Below, in pieces: positions 1 to 6,856 of a stretch of DNA of 11,222 nucleotides. The stretch covers positions 1 to 11,222 of the forward strand of contig JBBRAO010000062.1 of NCBI GenBank assembly GCA_038206725.1, in the 5' to 3' direction. Origin of the DNA: JBAXXL01 sp038206725. Its GTDB lineage: Bacteria; Bacteroidota; Ignavibacteria; Kapaibacteriales; UBA2268. The position numbers and the translations under genes were made by a program. The first letter of the stretch is position 1; the number at the start of each line of letters is the position of its first letter. Below the pieces are notes generated by a model that was not told the origin of the DNA, did not search any database, and worked only from the letters and a program-made list of their open reading frames with translations.

Positions 1-1335
1 TAAATCTGCGGCATCAGTCCAAGTAAATGCGCTAATCTTTTCATTTGTTATGGATCCATCAACTTCGGTTGAAGTTATCGTGAAGTTTGGATATGTTCCT
101 GTTACGGATGTGATTCCCATACCTGTTAAAGTTACTACTTGATCCGGTTTTGTATTGCTTATGGTATTTGCGGTTATGTCTATACCTGTACCTGCTGTAT
201 AGGTTATTTTTTCATCCTCTGATGCCTCCCAACTTGTACCATCCCACTTTAGTATTTGTCCTAAAGTAGCTCCTTTTTGAGCTATCGTTGGATTTGGATA
301 AGTACCGTTTAAGTCACCACCGGCAACTCCTCCGGGAACTGTACCGCTGATTATAACATTATTTGCCGTGGTCAATCTGCCTTGAGCATCTACTGTAAAT
401 GTTCCTACTTGTGTGGCACTACCATAATTATTTGCTGTAACCGATGTATTGGCTAAACCTATCGGATTTCCTGTTGTGCCGTCACCTGTTATAGGAGCAG
501 TGACATTGACAGATACCAAACCGTTATCTTCATCGTTAGATGCCTCCCAACTTGTACCATCCCACTTTAATATTTGTCCTAAAGTAGCTCCTTTTTGAGC
601 TATCGTTGGATTTGGATAAGTAGCGCTTAAGTCACCACCGGCTGGACCGGTCATATTAAATTTGAAATTTGGACTTAGTTTTTGATTAGTTATTGAACTG
701 TCAGCTATGTCAATGCTTGTGGTTGGCCCACCCGGATTTGAAATTTCTATGGTACCATTTGCTGATAGCAGAGAATCAATTGATTTCTTTGAGCTGAATT
801 TAAAAGTATTGTCTTTTACGTCTATACTAATTTTATCATCGCCTATTATTGAAATATGCCCACTAACGTTATTAATACTTAAAACTGCTCCGGTAGCGTT
901 CTTAGATAATCCATTTGAGATATTTGATGTGTCGGAATAAAAAGAAGAAGGCACAGAAGTAATTAATATTCTTGGAATTAATATTTCAGTATTATTGTAA
1001 ACAATACTCATCCAACAAGGTTTGCTGAATTGATCTAGAAAAGGATTTTGGTTCCCTAATACAGCATTAAACACACCATTATTAAGTTGAATTGTATGAT
1101 CTTCAAACCAAACACGTACTCCTCCTGCCTCTTGGTGGTATATCGCAAATTGTATGATGTATTGGCCGTCGGGAAATGCTACATTCTGAGTATCCGTTAA
1201 AATTCCTTGGTATGAAATCAACTTTGTTATCTGTGAATTAACCTGAATAGGCAATTGAGTTAAGCCCAAAGCAATTATAATATATAATAATAATTGTTTG
1301 ATTTTCGTATTCTTATTTTTAAATATAATTTTCAT
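1..1335 (-). CDS. Large exported repeat protein (TYPNPTI-repeat / tail-fibre-like), N-terminal part, truncated by window edge
   Basis: The frame is open without a stop from the ATG at 1335 to base 1, so this is the first 445 codons of a longer gene. The ATG has an AGGA (1344-1347) 8 bases upstream. Residues 1-34 form a signal peptide (basic n-region, hydrophobic LLLYIIIALGL, cleavage probably after VNS). Residues about 40-125 match a domain seen at the start of many Bacteroidota surface proteins: ISYQGIL, then PDGQY, VWFEDH, GVFNAVLG, PCWMSI, and a closing SVPSSFYSD. From about residue 230, AGGDL-x-x-TYPNPTI blocks followed by GATLGQILKWDGTSWEAS appear twice. Between them lies a tail-fibre-like stretch containing YGSATQVGTFTVDAQGRLT. 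Such proteins are probably fibrous and surface-exposed; the exact role is unknown. The C-terminus, where an anchor, sorting signal or intramolecular chaperone would sit, is outside the window. The gene diverges from the peptidase gene at 2081. Confidence 0.88.
   Translation of the reverse strand, partial: MKIIFKNKNTKIKQLLLYIIIALGLTQLPIQVNSQITKLISYQGILTDTQNVAFPDGQYIIQFAIYHQEAGGVRVWFEDHTIQLNNGVFNAVLGNQNPFLDQFSKPCWMSIVYNNTEILIPRILITSVPSSFYSDTSNISNGLSKNATGAVLSINNVSGHISIIGDDKISIDVKDNTFKFSSKKSIDSLLSANGTIEISNPGGPTTSIDIADSSITNQKLSPNFKFNMTGPAGGDLSATYPNPTIAQKGATLGQILKWDGTSWEASNDEDNGLVSVNVTAPITGDGTTGNPIGLANTSVTANNYGSATQVGTFTVDAQGRLTTANNVIISGTVPGGVAGGDLNGTYPNPTIAQKGATLGQILKWDGTSWEASEDEKITYTAGTGIDITANTISNTKPDQVVTLTGMGITSVTGTYPNFTITSTEVDGSITNEKISAFTWTDAADL
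221..324 (-). repeat. Intragenic direct repeat, copy 2 (residues about 338-372 of the 1-1335 protein)
   Basis: Second copy of the 104-base unit found at 539-642. It encodes GGDLNGTYPNPTI and the same following block. The three differences are one G/A change in the LKW region and two changes that turn SA into NG in front of TYPNP. Further copies may lie beyond the left edge. Confidence 0.9.
539..642 (-). repeat. Intragenic direct repeat, copy 1 (residues about 232-266 of the 1-1335 protein)
   Basis: These 104 bases recur at 221-324 with only three differences by my count, at a spacing of exactly 318 bases (106 codons). The copy encodes the GGDLSATYPNPTI block plus GATLGQILKWDGTSWEAS. The near identity at DNA level, including synonymous positions, points to recent duplication or ongoing gene conversion. 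Confidence 0.9.
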
Positions 1336-1393
1336 TTTATTTATCCTACTACTAAAAATTTATTTTTAGAGAAATTTTCTGCATTTCAGTTGT

Positions 1394-1401
1394 CAAATAT
1401 A
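1394..1401 (-). promoter_or_regulatory. Possible Bacteroidota -7 promoter box for the minus-strand repeat-protein gene
   Basis: On the minus strand this reads TATATTTG, a full match to the TAnnTTTG -7 element known from Bacteroidota primary-sigma promoters. It would give a leader of about 50 bases before the ATG at 1335. The partner TTTG (-33) lies 25 bases upstream (CAAA at 1427-1430 on the plus strand), longer than the usual 19-21. The call is therefore weak, and such a motif arises easily by chance in AT-rich DNA. Confidence 0.25.
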
Positions 1402-1613
1402 TAAGATTTGATTGTTTATAATCATTCAAAAACCTTGCCAATTGGATTAAATCTTCGACAGAGTTGGCTAAATCTTCCTTTTTGCTTTACGTTTTTTGAA
1501 TAATCTCGATATATATTTTTATCGATTTTACATTTTGAAATATGAAGATAATAAAGCATTATTCCACCTTTATACCATAAAGAAGATTTAACTGCTAATT
1601 ATAATCCGATTAA

Positions 1614-1651
1614 CTTTTATGAAAATATTGATTTTTATTTTCTCATAAAAG
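1614..1651. repeat. Inverted repeat, perfect 9-base arms
   Basis: CTTTTATGA at 1614-1622 is exactly complementary to TCATAAAAG at 1643-1651, around a 20-base AT-rich spacer. No T-run follows in either direction, so it is not a typical terminator. It could be a protein-binding site or chance structure in AT-rich DNA. Confidence 0.5.
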
Positions 1652-1988
1652 AATAGATTTATTCTATAAATTATAGATTTTATGGATATTAGATTAATAA
1701 TTTGGGGAAAAATAATTATTTTTTTTAGATAGTTTCCACCTCGCAAGCGAAGCCTATCTTATTATTTACTATAACTTACGTTTAAGACGTTCATTTAATA
1801 AAAATAATGTATTATTTTTTATGTCTCTTTAACCGGTTTTTCCAATCGCAGTATTTATCGCGTCTAATGCACTGAAAAATCAGTGATATAAAGAGTCATA
1901 AATTACTTCGTTATTTTGAATTTTAACTCAGCCATTATATTACTATTTAGAATTTTACAATTATAAACTCCTGTCGAGTGTACTATAC

Positions 1989-2025
1989 AAAGTTTTGCTT
2001 ATTATTAAGCAGAACTTTTTTTTTT
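1989..2025 (+). terminator. Factor-independent terminator upstream of the peptidase gene, with no gene in front of it
   Basis: A 12-base-pair stem (1989-2000 with 2007-2018, one G-U pair) with loop ATTATT is followed by ten consecutive T (2016-2025). Read on the minus strand there is no T-run, so it works in the plus direction. No plus-strand gene lies between 1336 and 1988. It therefore ends an unannotated transcript or acts as an attenuator 55 bases before the ATG at 2081. Confidence 0.78.
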
Positions 2026-2080
2026 GCTGTATTTGAATTAATTTAGAATTATTATTTGTTACACAATCAAAAATAAAATA

Positions 2081-4162
2081 ATGGTACTTAAAAAAATATT
2101 TGTATTATTACTATTGGGATTTATGTTAACCTCTTGTAATAAAAAGAATGAGGAAAAATCAACTTCTGAATGTTGTGAAAAATCAGAAATGAATTTAGGA
2201 GTTAGAAATTTCTCAGCATTGGATCTATACTCTTGCAAAAGAGTGAGCGAGCTTCAAGTCTCCCCTGACGGAAAATGGATATTATATAATTTATCTACGC
2301 CTAACTTGAAAGAAAATAAAATGATTAAGGACATCTACATTATGTCCAAAGACGGTAAGACAACAAAGCAAATTACCAATGATCCATCATCGGATTTCAA
2401 TGCACGATGGACACCGGACAGTAAAAAAATCATTTTCCTCTCAAATAAGGAAGAAACTTTCCAAGTATATTCATACGATATGCAAACAGAATCTATCAAG
2501 AAAATTAGCACCGAAAAAGGCTCTGTTGGTAATTTAGGTATTTCGCCTAAAGGTGATATGGTATTTTTTACTGCTGATGTGAAATTAGATAAAACACCCG
2601 CTGAAAAATATCCCAAATACCCTTTTGCTAAAATAAGAATATACGAAAAGCTACCTGTAAGACATTGGGATGCTTGGACAGATGAAAATTACTCTCATTT
2701 GTTTATTCTGCCTATAGATGGTGGAAAATCTAAAGATATTATGAAATCGGAAAAATTCGACACCCCATTGATGCCTTTCGGTGGTGTTGAAGAACTCGCT
2801 TGGTCCCCTGAAGGAAATGAAGTTGCTTACACTTGTAAGAAACTTTCGGGTAAAGATTTCGTCGAGAAAACGGATTCCGATATTTATCTTTATAATATTA
2901 AAACAGGTGCAACTGTAAATATCACAAAAGGAATGCTGGGGTTCGATAAGGCTCCTCTATATTCTCCTGATGGCAAATGGATTGCATTTAACAGCCAAGC
3001 TCGTGGAGGATTTGAATCAGACAAAATCCGTGTTATGCTGTTTAATCGTCAAACTAAAGAAATAAAAGAATTAACTGCAAACTTAGACCAATGGGTTGAA
3101 GAAAAAGTTTGGAATCCTAAGTCAACCGGATTGTTTATAACAGCAACTGACAGCGGAACTGTAAAATTATTTGACATTGATTTAGCCGGCAATTTTAAAG
3201 TAATTGGAGCAGGATTATTTGATTATGGAAATCTCACTATTAGTAATGATTCCAAAAACATCTATTTCACAAAAGGATCAATGGTTCATCCAACGGATAT
3301 TTATTCATTTAATTTCGCCTCACAAAAACAAACTAAACTTACTGGTTTCAATAAAAAGTTATTAGAAAATGTCAAAAACGCTACAATTACTCAACGTTGG
3401 GTAAAAGCCCAGGATGGCAAAATGATTCATTGTTGGGTGCTCTTACCTCCTGACTTCGATTCGACAAAGAAATATCCTATGATTACATATTGTCAGGGTG
3501 GTCCGCAAAGTATGATCAGCCAGAACTTCCATTACCGATGGAACTATTTTCTAATGGCATCTCACGGTTATGTGGTGCTTCTGCCAAATAGACGCGGAGT
3601 ACCTGGATTCGGACAAAGTTGGAACGATGCTATAAGTAAAGATTGGGGTGGTATGCCTATGCAGGATTTATTATCCGCAACTGATGAACTATGTAAAGAA
3701 CCTTGGGTGAATAAAGACAAATTAGCCGCTGTTGGTGCTAGTGCTGGTGGATATGCCGTTTTTTGGCTTGCAGGAAACCACCAACGACGTTTTAAAGCTT
3801 TCATTTCACATTGCGGTGTCTTTAATATGGAATCAATGTATGGCGAAACTGAAGAGCTTTGGTTTACTAATTGGGAAAATGGTGGTCCGTATTGGGATAA
3901 GGCAAATAAGCCATATTACGATAAAAATTCCCCACATCGATATGCACAAAATTGGGATACCCCAATTATGATTTCAACAGGTGAATTCGATTTTCGAGTG
4001 CCATGTGCTCAATCGTTAGAAGCTTATACTGTTGCTCAAACAAAGGGTATTCCTTCAAAGTTAATTGTATTCCCTGAAGAATCTCACTTTATTAGCCATT
4101 CACAAGAGTTTATTGTCTGGTCAAGCGAGTTCTTTGATTGGTTAGATAGATATTGCAAATAA
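2081..4162 (+). CDS. S9 family serine peptidase, DPP5-like (prolyl oligopeptidase family), lipoprotein
   Basis: This 693-residue protein probably removes dipeptides from the N-terminus of peptides outside the cytoplasm, as DPP5-type S9 enzymes do in asaccharolytic Bacteroidota. Residues 1-18 are a lipoprotein signal with lipobox LTSC, Cys19 being the lipidated residue; the acidic/lysine-rich CNKKNEEK that follows resembles phylum surface-export signals. Residues about 45-430 form the WD40-like propeller (repeated SPDGKW, TPDSKK, SPKGDM, SPEGNE and SPDGKW blades). Residues about 440-693 form the alpha/beta hydrolase domain: nucleophile Ser554 in GASAGG, Asp637 in GEFDFRVP, His669 in EESHF, with GGPQ (473-476) as the oxyanion loop region. 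Length and triad spacing are normal for DPP5. There is no Shine-Dalgarno before the ATG. A terminator precedes the gene and a hairpin follows it, so it is probably monocistronic. The family call is firm; the exact substrate preference is inferred. Confidence 0.93.
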   Translation: MVLKKIFVLLLLGFMLTSCNKKNEEKSTSECCEKSEMNLGVRNFSALDLYSCKRVSELQVSPDGKWILYNLSTPNLKENKMIKDIYIMSKDGKTTKQITNDPSSDFNARWTPDSKKIIFLSNKEETFQVYSYDMQTESIKKISTEKGSVGNLGISPKGDMVFFTADVKLDKTPAEKYPKYPFAKIRIYEKLPVRHWDAWTDENYSHLFILPIDGGKSKDIMKSEKFDTPLMPFGGVEELAWSPEGNEVAYTCKKLSGKDFVEKTDSDIYLYNIKTGATVNITKGMLGFDKAPLYSPDGKWIAFNSQARGGFESDKIRVMLFNRQTKEIKELTANLDQWVEEKVWNPKSTGLFITATDSGTVKLFDIDLAGNFKVIGAGLFDYGNLTISNDSKNIYFTKGSMVHPTDIYSFNFASQKQTKLTGFNKKLLENVKNATITQRWVKAQDGKMIHCWVLLPPDFDSTKKYPMITYCQGGPQSMISQNFHYRWNYFLMASHGYVVLLPNRRGVPGFGQSWNDAISKDWGGMPMQDLLSATDELCKEPWVNKDKLAAVGASAGGYAVFWLAGNHQRRFKAFISHCGVFNMESMYGETEELWFTNWENGGPYWDKANKPYYDKNSPHRYAQNWDTPIMISTGEFDFRVPCAQSLEAYTVAQTKGIPSKLIVFPEESHFISHSQEFIVWSSEFFDWLDRYCK

Positions 4163-4182
4163 TATATCTGTATTAATAAAAT

Positions 4183-4228
4183 ATAGGCTGTGTGAATTCC
4201 CTAATTTATGGATTATCAAACAGCCTAT
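4183..4228. terminator. Shared terminator hairpin between convergent genes
   Basis: ATAGGCTGT (4183-4191) pairs perfectly with ACAGCCTAT (4220-4228). After one mismatch the stem continues (TGA with TCA) and, with a bulge, AATTCC with GGATT, leaving a 9-base loop at 4201-4209. U-rich sequence follows on both strands (TGTTTT on plus, ATTTTATTAAT on minus). It lies 20 bases after the peptidase stop and 27 bases after the sensor-kinase stop, so it can serve both transcripts. Confidence 0.75.
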
Positions 4229-4255
4229 TGTTTTAATGATTGCAGTTTATAATTA

Positions 4256-6463
4256 TTATTCTAATGTTGTTCTTACTGTTGGTAAAACAATAACAAGCTT
4301 ATTCCCTTCATCCTCGGTAATTACTTCCGCTTTCAAATGGCTTTTCATTGCTCTCAATTTAGAAGCACTTTTCGCTAAGTTAATAATAATATCATCTTTA
4401 TCACTACGTAATAATAATATTTCCGATCTTGTATTATTATACATATTAATCATTGAGGATGCAAGAATGTTCCTACGACCGGTTAACTGTAGAATAATGT
4501 GATTGTTAGTTTTATCATATTTAGTACTTATTTCTAATGATTTATCTATAGCTTTGTCTAATAAAATGTGATAAAATGCCGATAATGAATCTAACAAATG
4601 ATTTTCATCTGCATAAACTACATTTAGTTCATCTATTGAAGTAAATGATGTAATTATCTGATTTGTTTTGCTATATGTGTCAACAACCTTATTAACCAAA
4701 TCAATAATATTTAATTGATCTATCTTAACAGAATCGTCGGTTGTTATTACTCCTTGATCAATTGATTCGGCTACTAAATGAAACAGTTTTTCTGATTCCG
4801 CAAATGAATAGTTCACAAAATCCTTCATTTCTTCTTGACTATCATACATATCCTCTTTCAAAAATTGCAAGTAACCCAGAATTGAAGTTAGATTATTTCT
4901 GATTTTGTGGCTTAGCTCAACCATATAGTTAGAGTTTTCTATATTATGCTCTCTAATTAGCTGTTCAGATAATTCGATTTGCTTAGTTTTAATTGATGCT
5001 TCTTTTTGTGCTTCCTTTTCCAAAGTTGCATTTCGGCCGATAGCATAAATCAATTTATCTTGTTTGGAAATTGTTAAACTCCATTCCATCCATAATTTTT
5101 TATTACCTTCACCAATCATTTCTAAATCTAATCTTTCAATTATTTCATTATTAGAATCGTTAGAAATCAAAGAATCATTAATAGCTTTGGAATATATTTC
5201 TTGCTGCTCATCATCGAGAAGAGTTTTAATGTTGGTTCCGGTTAATTCAATTACTGATTTCCCGAAGATATTTAAGCAAGCGTTATTCAGGGATTTCCAA
5301 TTACCTTCAAAATCCGTTATACCAATTATATCTTGTGAAGTATCAACAATTCTTCTTTGGGAACGCGTTATTCTCTCAGCTAAATCCAATGCCATTGCTC
5401 TTGCAGTCATTAAGGATAAAATAAATCCAAATAATGCAAAACTCAATATCAAAGATACAATCAAAACTATAATAGGCAAATTGTTCTGAAATGCGCCACC
5501 TAAACTTGGTGTTGAACAAAAATCAATATTTAAATAATTGTTATAAATTGGAAAACTTTCTATACTTGTGATATCTTTATTTTTCTGTTTATCAATTATT
5601 TTTGAATTTTGTGACTGATAAATAATTCGATTTTCACGTCCTTGGAAAATCTTAAATGCTATCAAAGAATCCGAAGGTACGATTTTTTTAGTCTTCAGAA
5701 CATCGCCATTTATTGCTATATCGAAAAATTCTTTAGCTTTTATGTCAACACTAATAAACCCAAGAATATTACGCTGTCTTTCAGCTATGGTTGCCCGCTC
5801 TGCTTTATAACGATATGCAGGAAACAATAATGAAAAACCAAATGTATCCTGTCGAACATTGAAAAACACGGTTGATTTCGTTTGGCCGGTTTTCTCGGCC
5901 GCATCGAACAAACCCTTGTATTCCTTTACAGTATAAAGATCAAGGCCTTGGATATGCTGATTTTTGTCTAAAGGAACTGTATGCTGAATTGGATAATATG
6001 CTTTTCTTATTCCCGCCGGACGAATTTTATAATCAAAATAACCGGAACTTTTAGCTGATGTTATAAAATCTCCGAGATATTCGTTTCTAACTTTGGGAAT
6101 AAAATTGATGCTAATAACAGAGCTTAGCGTTTGGGCCGGCAGTGCGGCAGAGAGTTCAAAATAATCCCTTACTATTCCACCTTCCTGCAAATCATAAATC
6201 TCACTCATTGAGCTAATAATTTCTTGGTGCTGTTTTAATTGATTGTTTAAACGACTGATAACCGACGATACTGCCTTATCAAAATCCGCTTTTTTTGTTG
6301 AATAGAGCGAAGATTTGACGTTTAAGAACAACATTATGCTTACAGCTATCAGAAATAATAAAATCAGATAAGCAGGATACGTTTTGTTCAATTTAAATTG
6401 ATTCTTCTTATCGGTTGCTTCAACTAATACCGATTCGAATTTATCGATGTAATCCGTTTTCAT
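4256..6463 (-). CDS. CHASE-PAS histidine-kinase-like membrane sensor with degenerate ATP-binding domain
   Basis: A 735-residue inner-membrane sensor. Transmembrane segments lie at about 31-48 and 329-352. Between them is a roughly 280-residue periplasmic region with CHASE-type features, followed by a PAS domain at about 368-480 (DTSQDIIGITDFEGNW) and a short coiled linker. The HisKA-like helix has His519 in ELSHKIRNNLTSILGYLQF; most kinases have Glu or Asp after the His, here it is Lys. The region 580-728 keeps the outline of a HATPase_c fold, including an LP-ending last strand. However, the N-box Asn is replaced (HILLDKAID, Lys637 at that place), no DxGxG G1 motif is seen near 660-670, and no GxGLGL G2 motif near 690-697. 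Catalysis is therefore doubtful. The gene starts 8 bases after the response-regulator stop, with AGGA (6470-6473) overlapping that stop. It is the last gene of the operon. Confidence 0.88.
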   Translation of the reverse strand: MKTDYIDKFESVLVEATDKKNQFKLNKTYPAYLILLFLIAVSIMLFLNVKSSLYSTKKADFDKAVSSVISRLNNQLKQHQEIISSMSEIYDLQEGGIVRDYFELSAALPAQTLSSVISINFIPKVRNEYLGDFITSAKSSGYFDYKIRPAGIRKAYYPIQHTVPLDKNQHIQGLDLYTVKEYKGLFDAAEKTGQTKSTVFFNVRQDTFGFSLLFPAYRYKAERATIAERQRNILGFISVDIKAKEFFDIAINGDVLKTKKIVPSDSLIAFKIFQGRENRIIYQSQNSKIIDKQKNKDITSIESFPIYNNYLNIDFCSTPSLGGAFQNNLPIIVLIVSLILSFALFGFILSLMTARAMALDLAERITRSQRRIVDTSQDIIGITDFEGNWKSLNNACLNIFGKSVIELTGTNIKTLLDDEQQEIYSKAINDSLISNDSNNEIIERLDLEMIGEGNKKLWMEWSLTISKQDKLIYAIGRNATLEKEAQKEASIKTKQIELSEQLIREHNIENSNYMVELSHKIRNNLTSILGYLQFLKEDMYDSQEEMKDFVNYSFAESEKLFHLVAESIDQGVITTDDSVKIDQLNIIDLVNKVVDTYSKTNQIITSFTSIDELNVVYADENHLLDSLSAFYHILLDKAIDKSLEISTKYDKTNNHIILQLTGRRNILASSMINMYNNTRSEILLLRSDKDDIIINLAKSASKLRAMKSHLKAEVITEDEGNKLVIVLPTVRTTLE

Positions 6464-6471
6464 TTGTAATC

Positions 6472-6837
6472 CTATTTCAAAAAATCTTCAATAACTTTGA
6501 TAAAATCGTTTTTGTCAAAAGGTTTCGTTAAAACATCATCAAATCCTGAATGAATTAAATTCTGTCGGTGAGCTTGAGAAGCCAGACCGGTCGCCGCAAC
6601 CACAGGGACCTTTGCAAAATGTTCGATTTCACGCAGTTTTTTTAACAAATCCACTCCATTAATATCTGGTAAAATAATATCCATTACAACTAAAGCCGCT
6701 GAATTCTCATTCGCCCACTCAATGAACGAATTCCCATCTAAAAAAGGCATCACTTCGTAACCTTCTTTTTTTAAAATTAGAGTAAATAGCTTGTTTACCG
6801 CAGCATTATCTTCTATTAAACAGATCAATTTCGACAT
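6472..6837 (-). CDS. Single-domain (CheY-like) response regulator
   Basis: This 121-residue protein consists only of a receiver domain and has no DNA-binding or enzymatic output domain. All key residues are present: acidic pocket Glu9/Asp10 (LIEDN), phospho-acceptor Asp53 (VVMDIILPD), Thr83 (AATG) and Lys105 (LTKPF). The ATG at 6837 is chosen because an ideal GGAGG lies 5 bases upstream. A longer frame from a TTG at 6849 would place its start codon inside that Shine-Dalgarno and is rejected. The gene sits 19 bases after the OmpA-like gene and 8 before the sensor gene, so it is the natural partner of the sensor. Without an output domain it must act by protein contact or by passing phosphate on. 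Which kinase phosphorylates it is open, given the degenerate catalytic domain of its neighbour. Confidence 0.93.
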   Translation of the reverse strand: MSKLICLIEDNAAVNKLFTLILKKEGYEVMPFLDGNSFIEWANENSAALVVMDIILPDINGVDLLKKLREIEHFAKVPVVAATGLASQAHRQNLIHSGFDDVLTKPFDKNDFIKVIEDFLK

Positions 6838-6842
6838 TTTGT

Positions 6843-6847
6843 CCTCC
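6843..6847 (-). promoter_or_regulatory. Shine-Dalgarno GGAGG that fixes the response-regulator start
   Basis: GGAGG followed by ACAAA and ATG gives 5-base spacing to 6837. It overlaps the alternative upstream TTG (6847-6849), which rules that start out. Confidence 0.85.
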
Positions 6848-6856
6848 AATATACAC

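Larger units (their letters stand above)
1336..2080. other. 745-base AT-rich intergenic region between divergent genes; no protein gene seen
   Basis: No convincing open frame, tRNA or rRNA is visible on either strand. It contains: an imperfect direct repeat at 1442-1456 and 1464-1477 (TTGGATTAAATCTTC / TTGGCTAAATCTTC, period 22); an inverted repeat at 1614-1651; a 15-base palindrome at 1663-1677 (TCTATAA-A-TTATAGA); a 6-base inverted pair AGATAG/CTATCT at 1727-1732 and 1754-1759 around a less AT-rich core; the palindrome AACCGGTT at 1831-1838; a small perfect hairpin at 1870-1885 (CACTGA-AAAA-TCAGTG); and the terminator at 1989-2025. A promoter for the peptidase gene should lie here. Only weak -10-like matches (TAGAAT at 2044-2049) are seen downstream of the terminator. 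Confidence 0.7.

Noticed and set aside
221..642. Regularly spaced repeats as a CRISPR array
   Set aside because: Only two long copies exist, they are in frame within a protein-coding gene, and they encode a known protein repeat.
707..940. Plus-strand open frame of 77 codons
   Set aside because: It lies opposite the intact minus-strand surface-protein frame, has no recognisable domain and no ribosome binding site; it is a shadow.
1..1335. Phage tail-fibre gene marking a prophage
   Set aside because: Some repeats resemble tail-fibre proteins, but the protein has a signal peptide and a domain of bacterial surface proteins, and no other phage gene, integrase or attachment site is visible.
1727..1759. 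AGATAG...CTATCT hairpin as a terminator for the divergent transcripts
   Set aside because: There are only six paired bases around a 21-base loop, with no T-run after it on the plus strand and an A-run rather than a T-run on the minus strand. It is kept only as part of the repeat cluster.
2032..2058. TTTG (2032-2035) and TTTG (2055-2058) as a Bacteroidota promoter for the peptidase
   Set aside because: The second site lacks the TA of the TAnnTTTG box and the spacing does not fit, so it was not listed as a promoter.
5064..5489. Plus-strand open frame of 141 codons inside the sensor gene
   Set aside because: It is antisense to the PAS and linker region of a gene with clear domains. Its leucine/isoleucine/serine-rich translation is what the opposite strand of such coding DNA gives.
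6838..6849. Longer response-regulator start at TTG 6849 (four extra residues)
   Set aside because: The TTG overlaps the GGAGG Shine-Dalgarno that serves the ATG at 6837, and the receiver domain normally begins just before the LIEDN strand.
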